Source of the DNA: Cryptomeria japonica
Lineage: Eukaryota; Streptophyta; Pinopsida; Cupressales; Cupressaceae
Direction of reading: 5' to 3'
Assembly (NCBI RefSeq): GCF_030272615.1
Contig: NC_081409.1
Location: 526,182,975-526,246,974, forward strand
DNA length: 64,000 nt
Shown: positions 10,853-23,561 of the stretch, in pieces
Layout: each line of letters begins with the position of its first letter
Position numbering within the stretch: position 1 is the stretch's first letter
Made by a program: the position numbers and the translations under genes
Notes under the pieces: model-generated
Told to the model about the DNA's origin: nothing
What the model saw: only the letters and a program-made list of their open reading frames with translations
Database searches by the model: none

Positions 10853-11890
10853 CTATAATACTAAATTTTATAACTATCAGTACCTTGAATGTAGTGAAGG
10901 ATCCACTTAGGTTCTTTCCAATGTAACTCATGTGGCTCCTGCATGAAATTAGACACCATTCCCATAGCATATGAAATTTTGGGTCTCATATGAGTCAAGT
11001 AGATGCGACTTCCAATAAGTTGTTGATATAAAGTGTCATCAACCAAGGGTGAAGACCACTTAGCCTCAAGTTTGACCCGCGACAAAAGCAAAGTCAATTC
11101 AGGCTTACAATTAGCCATGTAAAATCTAAAGCGAATATCAAGTGCATACTAGGGTTGTCTGATATTGATATCTAAAGATAACCAAGTGATTTCAATATTC
11201 AAGAAGTAATCCAAAAGACCCAAGTCTAACATCAAAAATCTATCATGCAGATCAATTTAGACTGCCTTGATAGTGGATCGATGACTTTTTGTGAATTGTA
11301 TATATCATCAACACAGAGAACTAGAAATGTCAATGTCTTCCTATTGTAGGATGTATAAATTTTAATAAGAATTTCATCGAGTGAAACCAACTATCAAAAG
11401 GAAGAAGCCTATATTAGCATACTGAACTCGAGAAGCCCGTTTGAAGCCATAGAGAAACATCTAAAGTTGGCACACAAGTGAAAGATCCTTTACAAACCCC
11501 TCTAGCTACTCCTTATATATTTTATCATAAAGGTAACCAAGAAGAAAGACACTCTTCACTTCATTTGATGAATTTCCTAACATTGAGTTACAATTATAAC
11601 TAGTTGAAGTTAGATTGAATTCATATAAGAAACTAGCGCAAAAGTCTCGAAGTATTCAATCTCAGGAACTTGGGGAAATTATTTTTCTACCAAGTGTGAC
11701 TTATGCTTGTCAACCAACCCATCTACTACAAAAATAAATTGATGGACCCACTTACATCGAACAAGTTTGCTTCCCTTAGGAAGAGGGACAAGATCACATG
11801 TGTGATTATTTCCAAAGAATTGAACTCTCCCTATATTGCAATATCCCACTCAAGAATAATTGAAGCTTCTCAAAAAGATCATGAATCAGA
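10853..11890 (-). pseudogene. E11: Ty1/Copia reverse transcriptase fragment
   Basis: Translated on the minus strand with several frame changes, it gives the Copia RT landmarks in order: GEFNSLEII, DLVPLPKGSKLVRCKWV, EIEYFETFALVSY, a VDDIYNS catalytic region near 11300 (from YVDD), then VDDTLYQQLIGSRIYLTH, RPKISYAMGMVSNFMQEPHE and ILHYIQGTDSYKI, ending near 10861. Stops (a TAG after the EWDIAI block, for example) and frameshifts make it non-functional. The reading is cut exactly where the E3 LTR starts, so E3 inserted into an already present Copia copy. The rest of that copy (RNase H) is not seen to the left. Confidence 0.8.
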
Positions 11891-13071
11891 AGCTAAACAA
11901 ATGAAGAGATATGAACCTTTCTGAAATTGTGACCTTGTTCTTTAGGTATTTGATGTCAGATCACCAATCCAATTACCTGCCCAATCAAATGTTCATTGAG
12001 CCCACAAAGGTCTTGTAGATGGAGAGTCTATGAGAGAATAATCTATTGGAGTAATTGGGAGACGTAGGTCTAATTATTTAATAAATTAGGTCTTTTAAAA
12101 ACTTTATTCACTTAAACTAAAGTTATTTTCCTTTTTTTTAATTAGGCTAATAATAGCTTAAGCTCCCTTATTCATTATGATCATGATGCTTCGCACTATC
12201 TAATTTTATTCATCATTTCATAAAGATTCATTCACACTATAATCATATTCTTTTGTGCAATCAATACAAAATTCTCAAGTTGAGTTGAGAAAATTATCCT
12301 TGCTTTATCTTTCTTTGTAATGAGTGGTGTGCTTGTAACTATTTATAGGAATTGTGAGGTTGAATCATCCAAATAGCTTAAGTTTTGGGTCAATTTTGTT
12401 GAAGGGCACAAAAATTGAGTCAAGATCTAAGGGTTAGCAAAAAATTTAGACATCATGTAGCAAACATGACCTCACAATCACACTTAAAGATGTCGAAAAA
12501 ACCAAAAATGCCTATGTAAATGTCAAAATACCAACCAAGAAATTTTTTCACATTTTTCTAGCATGAAATTTTGTACTATATTATACTGATCTGTACAACT
12601 ATACAAACCTCTGCCTCTAAGTCGTAGCACTCAACTAAAACCATCATGAAGGTTAATAAAAAAATTCAAAATTTTATGTAGAGATTTTTAAATTTTGTGT
12701 AGAAAAAGAGGTCAATTTTTTGTAATCTCAGGTTCATTCAGAGGTACACTCAGGGGTGCTCTACTTGCATGTACAATTGATGTCAAAAACACGTAGGAAA
12801 AAGATTCTAATGAAGATTCAAATTCCTTTGGCATATTTCAGTGACCAAAAAAATGATTCTATGAGAATATTCTGGCACATCAAACTTTTTTCTGATGAAG
12901 GGATTTTTTTGGTAATAAGGAATATTTTGAAAATATTTCACTTATGTCAGCATTGTATGGCCTACCCCATCACCTCCTTCAAGCCCTCTTTAATCATTTT
13001 GACTAGTATTTGATCCTTTGGCCATAGCTTGGTCGTACAAGCTCGAAATCATGCAAATAAGATATCATTAG
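11891..13071. other. Non-coding stretch, unassigned
   Basis: No gene recognised. Short open frames are present (for example 12756-13013, +), but they show no family motif and no codon pattern that I trust. An AT-rich segment at 12060-12350, with tatttaataaatta and ctatttatagg, could be old LTR promoter sequence, but I found no second copy in the window. Confidence 0.4.
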
Positions 13072-13403
13072 TGTTGGTTGACAAATTTGCCACCTAACTC
13101 TATACTCTTCCACCCATGAAAGTGGCAACTGAAAACTAATAGTTGAGATAGATGTAATGATGTTTTACACTCGCTCTCTTCTTATTATATAAGGCCTAAC
13201 TACATTCTAATAATATACAAGGAATAGATTCCACATATGCTTTTAACCAAAAAGCAAATAAAGTAAAGCTTTTAACCAGAAAGAAAATAAGGTAAAGCTT
13301 TTAACTAGAAAGATTTAAAAGGCAATAAATCCTAACAAAATTATAGTGGAATAGAATATAAAGATTCTAGCTAAAAATACTAAGATCCATAATATTCAAA
13401 ACA
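13072..13403 (-). repeat. Candidate small LTR of an old Copia element
   Basis: On the minus strand it runs from TGTTTTGAATATTATGG (13403) to ..GTCAACCAACA (13072), a TGTT..AACA repeat of 332 bp. A purine-rich GAGAAAATGGAGGAGTGA sits directly upstream (13421-13404), like a polypurine tract. A TTATATAA box lies inside at about 13185 on the minus strand. No second copy and no target-site duplication were found, so it may be a solitary or truncated 3' LTR. Confidence 0.4.
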
Positions 13404-14040
13404 TCACTCCTCCATTTTCTCAAAGCCACAACATTCATAGTAATGTGCATATACTAGTTTGCATAAACCACATAACAGATATCCAAAAGAGATAATCTAA
13501 ATAACATAACATTAAACATAAGAAGAACATTGAATTTATCAACCATAACTCAAAGTTTATGAATTATGAATCTAAATTTAGATTTCTTTTCTTCATATCC
13601 ATTCAAAAATAGTCTAAGTATATGGAAAAACAACAACAAAAAAAGATCAATTCCACAGGCATCCATCTAACATACATAGATAACCTTGTAACTATCTTGG
13701 AACTAATGACCTCTCCAAGATGACCAATTTAAAAGAAACTAAAAAGGTTCAAACATAATTTAAACAAGATAATTGCCCTCCAAACCCAATAGTTTTTTCG
13801 CATCCCATTAGGGAGAACTAAAGAAAAGAAATGAAACAAGAGTTACAATTTGATAATAGCCCCTCCATCTTCAGCTCCTCTACGTGGTGCCTCTTCTGCA
13901 AAATAATTTCTAGATCCTTCTTGCATCTCCTTTCCTTGCACCTTTTCTATGTATGTCATGTATTTAGAGATGATGGAGGTAATTGTTCTAGCATTTGGGT
14001 TGGCTGTAATATTAAACCTTAACTTATACTTATTTAAATT
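13404..14040 (-). other. Non-coding stretch left of ORF X
   Basis: It lies between the candidate polypurine tract and the end of ORF X. It is A-rich on the plus strand. The only open frame (13831-14022, +) has no recognisable motif. It is probably the 3' untranslated end of an old element. Confidence 0.35.
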
Positions 14041-15082
14041 CTAATCTGCCTCTAGAACTTCTAGACATACATCATCAATCTTATTCTTAAATCCTAGGAG
14101 GTAGGTTGATAGGTTTTTTAGGGTCTCCATTGTCCTCTCACTCATTCTCTTGACAGTTGATTCTTCATTTATTCTTGTCCCAAATCTTTGAATCACATTT
14201 GTATTCCTGCACAGTTTATCTCCATCATCCTTGAATATGTTAATCTCAAGAAAAGATAAATGACTCTTTAAACCACTGACCTCCAATCAAATTTGCACTA
14301 TGGTCAACCTTATCTAGGTATCCAATTCATCAATTAAGGAAATTTTCAACTCCAACATATTTACCCAAGAGTCTGATTCATTTTTGCCTTGATTGTTGAT
14401 TATCTCTTCACTGATCAAAAGGGCCAAGGTAAACTTCAAAACTTCTTGCAACTGATGAAGGATCATGGAAAAATTGTTTTTCTCTCTTTTCACATTTTGT
14501 AACTCATTGTTCAAAGCCTTCAATTTCTTTGATACTAGATCATAAGCCCTCATTGACACTTCTATGCACACTATCGCATCCAATACAATTCTATTGGCCC
14601 AATTATCTATAGCTAAAGTAACAGATTGATTCCTTTTAATTTTCTTTAACTTACTAGGGTCTAACACCGCAATAGGAACATTTTCAATTTGACCCTTAGA
14701 TTGATCATTTCTTTTTAAAATGGATTAGATGAAGGAAGTCAAAGTATTTACCTATTTTTGTAGCACTAGATTCTTTTGTACTTCAAGCTTGACCCTTTTC
14801 AATAGGACACCTCCAAGGAATTTTGTGTGATAAATATCTCCTTCAACGGTAATGGGACCCATATCTACTCTACTCAAGTTAAAGTCCAATTCTATAACTT
14901 CATGTTCACTTTTATCACGAATGGGATTTGCAATCTCATAATATCTATACTTGAAACAAGATCAAAACAAGATCAACAATCATTTTGGACATCCTTCTAG
15001 CCTTTTTGGGAGTGGGAATACCCTACAATAATCTAGCCATGACATCTATTTCTCTATTTGGCATGGATATATATCTCTTTTT
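14041..15082 (-). pseudogene. ORF X, C-terminal part (E8)
   Basis: The minus-strand frames at 14667-14314 and 14286-14041 continue the reading that leaves off at 21365, on the other side of E4. The joined text crosses the E4 target site without a break (..SWLKKAMEK then KKRYISMPNREIDVMA). Next come VDMGPITVEGDIYHTKFLGG, LLKRVKLEVQKN, and a predicted coiled coil rich in Leu, Lys, Glu and Asn (SKKLKALNNELQNVKREKNN). It ends LEVLEAD at TAG 14041. Several stops lie in the 14700-15050 part. I do not recognise the family. The E5 ORF has the same order (an LGGxxxKRV motif, then a coiled coil), so the two are probably related. Function unknown. Confidence 0.6.
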
Positions 15083-15087
15083 CTTTT

Positions 15088-15882
15088 TGAAGTAGTCATC
15101 GGTTAAGAGGGACCTCAAAGAGATCAATTTGGACCGGTCAGCAAGAGTAAACACAATAGAAACACAAAGATATGATGGAGGCAATCCAGAACATATCATT
15201 TTATTTCATGAAAACTGATTACAACCAACCGGTAACAACCAGGTTACAAAAATCGGCTCATGCACCTGCTAAAACATGCTCAAAGTATAGAATAGGTCAC
15301 AACCGGGACCTTCAATCTTAAGATCTATCTTCTACGGTTAGCCTAAGTACTTGATTACAATCTAATGCTCAATTACAATGATTTATATGATCCAAGGGGA
15401 TCCGGTCGACCCAAAAAGGGATCAAAACCTGAAGATCAAGACCTAACATGTAAAACCAACAAGGTCGGACTCCACCAAGAGATTCCTCTGGAAAATCCAA
15501 AGGATGAAGTGTAGATCATGGGAAAAGGTCGGCCACATGCTAAGGAACATCAGAATCAACACTCAAGTCTCTGAAAGCTTTGGAAAGGGTTTGGTAGATC
15601 ATAAATTCAAATAGGTCCAGGCAAACAGTAACAAAAAATTGCGAACCGGTAACAAAAAATTGAAATGGAAACCGATATCGCTGGAAAAAGATCCAAATGC
15701 TCCACGGTTTGGGAATAAGGAAGATGATCAAGTCTTAAAGTAGAATCCAACTCCATAGGATTTAGTGAGCCAAATCCAGGACACAGAAAGAAATGTTGAA
15801 ATTGCAAACAAAAAGAAAAATAGAAAGGAAAATATTTTTAGTTGATGCAATATTTCTATGAACTGGGGATGCTCCTGCATCA
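15088..15882 (-). repeat. E4 3' LTR
   Basis: Plus-strand ends are TGAAGTAGTC and GCTCCTGCATCA. It matches 20555-21359 along its length, with many substitutions and small indels. The short sequence next to it (15883-15902) is not a clear polypurine tract. Confidence 0.9.
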
Positions 15883-15902
15883 GACATCCAGGGTTATTGA
15901 AA

Positions 15903-16096
15903 AAGTGAGTCTCTCACTTTGCTGGGGTCAACGGAAAACCAAGGATGTTTACTTCTACCTGACAAATCCAAGATGAATCTTTAACTAGTATGTCCTTCCA
16001 CTTCACAAGATACTCTTTATATAGACTACTCCAGGTACTACGCCCAATCCTACTATCCAAAATGTCTTCAATCTGATCTGCTTCCTTTTGGGGCAA
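15903..16096 (-). pseudogene. Chromodomain at the end of E4 integrase
   Basis: The minus frame contains QIEDILDSRIGR followed by LYKEYLVKWKDILVKDSSWI, the chromodomain signature (EYLVKWKG..DxSWE) found at the integrase end of chromoviruses. It directs integration by binding modified histones in that group. The aromatic and acidic core is mostly kept (Y, W, W). It is separated from the integrase frame by a stop near 16097. Confidence 0.8.
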
Positions 16097-17230
16097 CTAC
16101 TTCTCCAAGTTTGCAATATTGTCCTCACTAAATTCCAGTTCATGATACTTATGAAGATCTACAATGTTAAACACTGGTGAAATACTCAGACTATCTAGTA
16201 ACTCCACTTCATATGCATTCCCAGAACTAAACTTCCTCAAAAATCCTGCAAGGTTCAAACTTTTCCATCTACAATTTGTTATAAGTTCCAACCGGGAATC
16301 TTTCTTTTCTTAGACATACCATCACTTCATCACTGACTTCAAATTCCTTATGTCTCCTCTTCTCATCTACCTTCTCCTTATACTTGAACTGTTCATGTCC
16401 TCCAAATGCTGGTTAACCTAAATATGCAAGGCTGCCATGTGATTTGCAAAGTCTTCTGCTTCTGAACTTCTCTTGTCTTCATTGCTAATATCTCTTAATT
16501 CTGATATACCTCTAGGATGCACTTCGGTAAAAATCTTAAAAGGTGTTCTTTCGGTACTCCTATTTACTAAATTGTTGTAGGAAAACTCTACTTGTGCAAG
16601 GATCAAATCCCAACTTCTGATTTTATCTCCAATTAAACATCTCAACAAATTTCCCAAGCTTCAGTTAACTACTTCTATCTGTCCATCAGTTTGTGGATGA
16701 AAAGTAGAACTGAACTTTAAATCTGTCTTCATCTTCTTCTAAAGCATTCTCCAAAAATAGCCAATAATCTTAGTGTCTTTGTCTAAAACTATGCTCTTAG
16801 GTAAACCATGCAATCTCACTACTTCCTTGAAAAATAGGTCTGCTACATATAATGGATCTGATGTCTTCTTACAAGGTATGAAATGAGCCATCTTCGAGAA
16901 CCTATCCACTACCAAAAATATAGAATCATTTCGTCTCGGTGTTTTAGGCAATCCAAGTATGAAATCCATGCTTATATCCTCCCAAGGTCTTACCGGTATT
17001 GTCAAAGGTTAATACAATCCTACATTCTAACTACTACCCTTCACAAATTGACAAACTCTACAACTTTGCACATATTTCTTAACATCCTTATGAATCTAGG
17101 GCCAAAAGTAATGCTCACTCACTAATGCTATTGTTTTGTCAATACCAAAATGTCCGACTAATCCTCCACTGTGTTTCTCCTTTATCAGATTCTCCCTTCT
17201 ATAACTTGTAGGTATGCACAACTAAACTCC
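16097..17230 (-). pseudogene. E4 integrase
   Basis: On the minus strand the order is: remains of the zinc-binding part (EHYFWP..VQSCRVCQFVKG, 17230-17030); the catalytic core with [16 protein letters not shown] (first Asp) and [10 protein letters not shown] (second Asp), then WDLILAQVEFSYNNLVNRST; and the GPY/F-like C-terminus AGFLRKFSSGNAYEVELLD with SISPVFNIVDLHKYH. Stops separate at least four frames (17005-16739, 16657-16418, 16291-16097). The enzyme would insert the DNA copy into the genome, but this copy is dead. Confidence 0.85.
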
Positions 17231-17329
17231 TTTGAATAACATCCCATCCTGAATGAAGCAATCCAACCACTTGCTTCTATCTACCATAACTAGTTGTCTA
17301 CATGCTCTCCAAGGTTCTACAAAATCTGG

Positions 17330-18940
17330 GTCATCATCATACAAGGTCTTCAATTCCTAAAATCCTAATACTATCACTCTCATCTCTGTTAGAAAATTCC
17401 TTCTCCTACTCAATGCATCAACAACTTTGTTAGATTTTACACTTCTATGCTTCAACACAAAGGTGTAAATCTACAAAAATTCTACCCATATCATATGTAT
17501 CTCATTCAACTTACTCTGACTGTTCAAATACAGCAAAGCTTGATGATTTGTATACAACACAAACTCCTTAGGCAACAGGTAATATCTCCACTTTTTCAAG
17601 GCTTGAACTATGACATAAAACTCCTAATCATAAACTTAATATATCCTCTAGGCATCACATAACTTCTCACTAAAATAAGCTACTACTCTCCCTAACTGAC
17701 TCAAGACTGCTCCTATTGGTGCTCCTCTAGAATCATAATCACTTGAAATACTTTATTGAAATCGGGTAAAGCTAACATAGCCTGCTCAGTCACTTTTTGC
17801 CTCAATAGTTTAAAACTTTTGTTTTCTCTAGTGGTCCACTTGAATTCCTTTCGATCTCCCCACATGGTTTCAGTCATATGATTACAAACTGAACTAAATT
17901 TTTAGATGAACTTCCAGTAGAAACTAACCAATCCATGAAATGATCCTACCTCTCCAATGCTTTCCGGTGTAGGCCACTCAACAATTTCTTTTACTTTCTC
18001 AGGGTCCATCTTTAAACCATCCTCAGATATCACAAATCCCAAATATACTAACTCATCCTTCATGAAAGTGCACTCTTAATATTTATCATCAACTTTTCTT
18101 CTCTCAACCTCTACAAAACTTGTCTTAAATGCAAAATATGCTACTCTTTTCTCTTACTGAAAATCAGAATGTCATCCAAATATACAATAACAAACTTACC
18201 CAAGAGTTTCTTCAATACCTCATTCATCAGCCTCATGAAAGTACTTGGTGCATTAGTCAACCCAAAAGGCATCCCCAACCATTCATACAGTCCTTCATTT
18301 GTCTTGAATATTGTCTTCCAATCATCTCCTTCTCTGATCTTGATCCGATGATATCCACTCTTTAAATCTATCTTTTAAAAGTATTTTTCTCCTCTCAAAC
18401 AGTCCATTGTGTCATCCATCCTAGGCAAAGGAAATTGGTATTTCACTATGATTTTGTTTATTGCTCTGGAATCGGTACACATTCTCCACTCTCCATTCTT
18501 CTTAGGTGCTAATATTGCTAGTTTTGCATAAGGGCTCAAACTTTCTCTAATCAAACCTTTTTTCAATAACTCCTGCACTTATCTATTTTATTCTTTATTC
18601 TCTGTCGATGTCATCTGGTGTGCATCTTTGTTAGGCAAACTAGCTCTGGGAACCAGGTCCATGCAATGAATAATACTCCTAACAGGTGGCAATCCATCAG
18701 GTACATTATCTAAATGATGTCTACATATTCTGTCAGCAAATCTTTTATCTCTTCTGGTTGTTCCTCTTCATGCTCTGGATTCTCAGTCTTCCTAGGAATT
18801 AAGGCAAAGCACACATTCTCATGTCTCAATCCATCTAGGAATTTCCTTTCATCTGCCAAACAAATTCTAGAATTCGTACCAACTTCCTTCTTCAAAGGTT
18901 CCTCGGAGGGCAACAAGGTTTGCTTCATCCCATTGGCCAC
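17330..18940 (-). pseudogene. E4 reverse transcriptase and RNase H
   Basis: Fragments on the minus strand read MQELLKKGLIRESLSPYA, KKNGEWRMCTDSRAINKI and VKYQFPLPRMDDTMDCLRG (18578-18375). The catalytic [12 protein letters not shown] lies near 18190-18155, and the connection and RNase H region follows down to about 17330. The YLDD box is intact, but multiple stops break the gene. This is the standard Gypsy order with protease upstream and integrase downstream. Confidence 0.85.
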
Positions 18941-19387
18941 AATAGTGTATGTATTCTTCCTCCCACCATGTACTGCTTGTCTATCAAACTATCAAGGTCT
19001 ACCTAACAAAAGATAAAAAATATACATAGGCATAATATCACACAAGACTTCATCATGATAATTCCCAATTTTCAATTTCACCAAACATTGCTCACTTACT
19101 AACAACTTATGTTCATCCTGAATCCATGCTATCTGATAAGGTTTAGGGTGTTTCAATATCTCCAAATTCAACTTATTCACCATATCTTCTGAAACAAGAT
19201 TATCTGAACTACCACTATCAATAACAACTTTACAACACTTATCAAATACCTTACATCTAGTCTTAAACAAATTCTTCCTCTGCAAGGGCTCTTCATCTCT
19301 CCCAGTATGAGACAAAGCTCTCCTCATCATCAACAATTCTCCATCTTCTGGTTTATTATCTGATCTGGTGGGGTTTTCTTCCACCAC
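18941..19387 (-). pseudogene. E4 protease
   Basis: The minus frame at 19387-18992 contains CCKVVIDSGSSDNLVSEDMV, with the catalytic DSGS motif, and ends MPMYIFYLLLGRP, the conserved C-terminal LLLGRPW of chromovirus retropepsins. The active-site triad is kept. A frame change follows at about 18990, before the RT. It matured the Gag-Pol polyprotein in the family. Confidence 0.85.
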
Positions 19388-20445
19388 TGCTTCTCTTCTG
19401 GCATTATCTATTTTCTTACACTCAAAAGAATGATTTCCTTCTCCTCCACACTTATAGCAAGTTCCTCTAAATATTCTCTTGTCTTGTCTTCCAAAATTCT
19501 GATTTCGATAGACATCTGGTTCTCTCCTCCGGTAGAAATTTTAATCATATTTCCAGTATGAATTACCTTCTTTGTTTACTTCCTTGTCCTTGTTCTGATC
19601 TATACAAGTTCCTCTACCTCTGGTATATCCTCTTCCTCCTTGAAATATTCCTCTGGTAAACCTTCCACCTTTGCCTCTCTTCCTCTGCTCATGTCTTTTG
19701 TTTAGCTTCTCTTCTTCCTTTAAGGCATAATAGTAAGCCTCTTCAACACTCTATAATTTGATCAAACTGAGTTCATCTTATATAGACACCCGCAATCCAT
19801 TCAAATATCTTGCAACTTGTTCAACTTCATCATCGACATGTCCAGATCTGATATTCAAATTGTAAAATGCTTTGGTGTATTCCTTCAAACTAGATTCCTT
19901 CTGTCTCAAATTCTACAACTTTCAGAATAGATTCACTTGATAATCAACTAGCAAAAATTTTCTTTCAACTTAGCAATCATCTGATCCCATGTCTTGATCT
20001 TCTCTTTACCTCTTCTCTATCTATGAATTTGCAAATGTTCCCATCAAAGAGATGTACAACCTTTCAACTGGGTACAGGCATATTTCACCTTCGTTTCTTC
20101 TGTAGTGTTTTCAAAATCAAAATATTTCTCCATCTCCAAGATCCAATCCATCAATTCATCTGAATCCAATTTTCCATCATATTCCGGTGGGGTAAAATGA
20201 GGTTTAGTATACACCCTACTCAAAACCCTCAAAAACCTTCCCTCATCCAAATCAACTACCGGAGGGTGTACTTGTTCTATCGGGGCTTCTTCTCCTTCAT
20301 CTTCACTTACATCTTTAATGTGTTAGCCTCTTCTTTGGGTTGTCTCCACGGCTTCCAACTGGGCTGCTATACCTCACAACATTTCCATCACAATAGGGTT
20401 TGCATTCCCACGCGCTCCACCATTCATAATTCCTCTTCATGCCAT
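19388..20445 (-). pseudogene. gag: E4 gag with zinc knuckle
   Basis: The minus frame at 20250-20044 has HFTPPEYDGKLDSDELMDWI and LEMEKYFDFENTTEETKVKY, the capsid start of chromovirus Gag. Further fragments run through SSLKEYTKAFYNLNIRSGHV to the zinc knuckle CYKCGGEGNHSFEC at about 19455-19415. In that finger the His is displaced by one position compared with the usual CX2CX4HX4C. The start lies somewhere upstream of 20250 but is obscured by stops. Confidence 0.75.
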
Positions 20446-20538
20446 ATTTATGCTAGTCCTCTACAAGTGCAAGTCGGATCTACAATCTACCACCCTACAA
20501 CAAAATTCTTAGTACAACATAATCTCCTGAATGAAAAC

Positions 20539-20552
20539 TCGCTCTGATACCA
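20539..20552 (-). promoter_or_regulatory. E4 primer-binding site (initiator tRNA-Met)
   Basis: The minus strand reads TGGTATCAGAGCGAG two bases inside the right LTR, the standard plant complement to the 3' end of initiator tRNA-Met. Confidence 0.9.
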
Positions 20553-20554
20553 CT

Positions 20555-21359
20555 TGAAGCAGTCACTAGTTAGGAGGGACCTCAAAGAGATCAATCTAGA
20601 CCGGTTAACAAGATTAAACACAATGAAAATACAAAGATATGATGGAGGCAATGTAGAACAAATTGTTTTATTTTATGAAAACTAATTACAACCAACTGAT
20701 AACAATCGGGTTATAGAAATTGGCTCACAGGTCTGCTAAAACATGCTCAAAGTATAGAATAGGTCACAACTGGGACATTCAATCTTAAGATTTATCTTCT
20801 ATGCTCAGTCTAACTACTTGATTACATTCTAATGCTTAATTACAATGATCTATATGATCCAAGGGGATCCAGTCGACCCAAAAAGGGATCAAAACTTGAA
20901 GAACAAGACCTAACATGTAAAACCAACAAGGTCGACCTCCGCCAAGACATTCCTTTAGAAAATCCAAAGGATGAAGTGTAGATCGTGGGAAAATTTTGGC
21001 CACACACCAAAGAGCATCATAATCAATGCTCAGGGCTTCGTAAGCTTCGGAAGGGGTCCGATAGATCACAAATATAAATAGGTCTAGGCAACCGGTAAGA
21101 GGAAATTGTCAACTGGTAACAAGAAACTATCATGGAAACCGATAGTGATAACTTGCCAAAAAAAGATCCAAATTCTCCACGGTTTGGGAATAAGGAATAT
21201 AATCAAGTCTTCAAGTAGAATCTAACTCCTCAAGATCTGGTGAGCCAAATCCAGGACACACAGAAAGAAATACTGAAACCGCAAACAGAAAGAAAAATAG
21301 AAAGGAAAATGTTTTTGGTTGATGCAAGATTGCTATGAACTAGGGATGCTCCTGCATCA
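20555..21359 (-). repeat. E4 5' LTR
   Basis: It starts TGAAGCAGTC and ends GCTCCTGCATCA on the plus strand, matching the left LTR. A minus-strand CCTATTTATATTTG near 21085 is a candidate TATA box. It is followed directly by the second ctttt target-site copy. Confidence 0.9.
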
Positions 21360-21364
21360 CTTTT

Positions 21365-23561
21365 CCATGGCCTTTTTCAGCCATGAAGGTGAAGCGAGAG
21401 TAGATGAACTAGGAACAGTGATTATTGCATCCATTGGTGGCAGAGGTGCAAAATCAACAGGGGCAGGATCATCGAGTATGGAGAAATCGGAAGTATCAAA
21501 CAAATATTAGCAATGTTATCTACATCGATTTTGTTGAAGATAAGAGAAAATTTTTCTTGGGAATCACCCACAATAGTTGATAGGTTAGCTAAGGTGGGGA
21601 TATAAAGAATAGAAGCTTATTTGTTCTCTTTTCCTTTAGAAGAGGTTGGTGCATCGTCTTAATATGTAGATTCTAGCTTCGCATTACCCTCTGGTTGTTC
21701 TCCATCTCCTCTAGATTTAGAATTACTCCTCTAGGTTTTAGGAGTTGAGATGGTTGATTTTTTAGAGGTGGTGGAATTTTGAGAAGTACTATGTCCTTGA
21801 TTTTTTACTCATTTCTATGTGTAGAAACCAACACATTCCCTTGCCTTCTTCTTAGTTCATCTTTTTGTCTTCTCCAAGATGTGTAAGGTTATGCTCTCAA
21901 TATCTGTGTTATCCTTATCTGACGAAGATGACTGAAGAAGGGGAACCAGAGCAACATTTTGATAAATTTCATCAATTACCTCAAAACCATCACCAACTAG
22001 ACCCTTGGGGATAAATAGAGGAATCTCAAAGGCCTTGACTTGATATAGTGTCAACCTCATGTAATCTCGCTTATGTACTTCTCTAATATCTAGGAAATCT
22101 TCCCAATAATCATCTAATCATGGTTGATGTGAATATCTTCTAGCTACATGAAAATTGGCCTGAACATAGCCTTTATTGTCATAATAATTGGTAGCAAATT
22201 TCCAACAACATGAAATAATTTGAGACATACTTGGGAAATTTTTATGGAGTATTTTCATAACCACCAATCCTTAGATATGAGAAATCAACAAATTGAATAA
22301 AATATATGTCGAATTGGGTTATTAGAGCTACAACTTTCGAGGATAATCTTCTTTTAGGAAATCCTTGAATTCTCTTAATCACTATCCACAAGAAAGAATC
22401 ATTGACATAGAGATAACCTTTCAATCCTAGTTTTATTTGCAATTGTAGGAAATAATCCTATATGGGTGCATCTAAAATAGGAGGATTCAGGGTTTGCAAC
22501 CCTAGCTAGGACACCTCTCTTCTAGTGAGGATATATGTCAACATTGAGCACATATGAAAAGATGATCCTTGTCAATAATTGGCCAACTACTCTTGTAAAT
22601 GTTGGCTTATGAGTGTATCCCAATTGATGTATGAATTATTACCGTAGATAAGAATCATAAATTGACACATCTAGAATGGAAAATCCTCTGCTTTAGTACT
22701 TCTTGTAACTCAATGTAGAAGTGTAATGGCATTATATATTTCATTTTTAAAATGAACCCCTTTTAGAACTAAATGGAGTTTTGATTTACTCTTCTTCTTA
22801 ACCTTTAACCATCTAGTTGCAATTTGGTTCAAGCACCATTCCCTATTATCTAAAAAATAATCCAACCTAGACACCAAATATACATTTATAAATTTGTCCC
22901 TTGCAAGAAGCCTGAGCACTTGAGACATAATTTGAAAATTAACTATAATAATCATTAAACCATTGAAAGTTTGAATTTCATGAGATTTAGGGTGGTAGTG
23001 ATTAGCACAGGGAAAAACTAACTCAAGGTAAGGGATGGCATGTGGGAAACCGTTGGCTTCGAGGAGGCCACTTTCAGTGAATTTCTTAGAAATAGGAGAG
23101 GTAGAATATTCTCTCATTATTCTTAAATGCCATTCAAAATCACATCACCTAGCTCTATGTCTGCTACACCATCTAAGCCATTTTCTATATTTGGAGGCAT
23201 GAAGGAAACAACGGTTTGGAGCTAGTGATATAAAAGGCAATTTACAAAACCTTTTTGACACGAGTGGGTGAGGGGTGACCATATACTAGAGTCTCACTAA
23301 GTAGACTCATGAGGGGATTCTGAATTTACCACAACAATCATCCTCCTAAGAAGGTTTAACCTTTAAATTCAAGTAAAAGAGAACAAGAAAAGAAATCTTC
23401 CAACCTGACCTATTCGTATGTGTTTGCAATCTCCTCTCGCCATAAAAACTCGAGGTCTCTTTTTGATAGTTCTTGAGATGAAATAAATTCTTTTGAAATG
23501 ATATCACCTTTTAAAGAAGGAGAATTAAATTCATTTAATTTTGGTGGTCGGGGTACCTTCA
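21365..23561 (-). pseudogene. ORF X, N-terminal and middle part (E8)
   Basis: A long decayed ORF that follows the E8 integrase on the same strand. A likely start is MKVPRPPKLNEFNSP near 23561. The best block is the 135-codon frame at 23117-22710, with GLLEANGFPHAIPYLELVFP, then NGLMIIIVNFQIMSQVLRLL and REWCLNQIATRWLKVKKKSK. Next come broken frames and a low-complexity Ser/Thr/Lys stretch. Near 21440-21365 the reading FAPLPPMDAIITVPSSS runs directly across the E4 insertion into 15082. I do not recognise the fold. The size with E4 removed is about 3.2 kb, close to the E5 ORF (3.6 kb). Position after pol is where some plant Gypsy groups carry an extra ORF. Confidence 0.55.

Larger units (their letters stand above)
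15088..21359 (-). mobile_element. E4: complete but decayed chromovirus (Ty3/Gypsy)
   Basis: Two LTRs, 15088-15882 and 20555-21359, flank a minus-strand gag-pro-RT-RH-INT-chromodomain order. The 5-base target-site duplication ctttt is present at 15083-15087 and 21360-21364. The primer-binding site matches initiator tRNA-Met. The integrase end with a chromodomain of the type EYLVKWK..VxDSSWI assigns it to the chromoviruses. All coding parts carry stops and frameshifts, and the two LTRs differ visibly, so this is an old insertion. Its target is ORF X of E8. Confidence 0.92.

Noticed and set aside
11703-11924. Plus-strand 73-codon frame
   Set aside because: The minus strand of the same stretch reads as Copia RT start, so the plus frame is a shadow.
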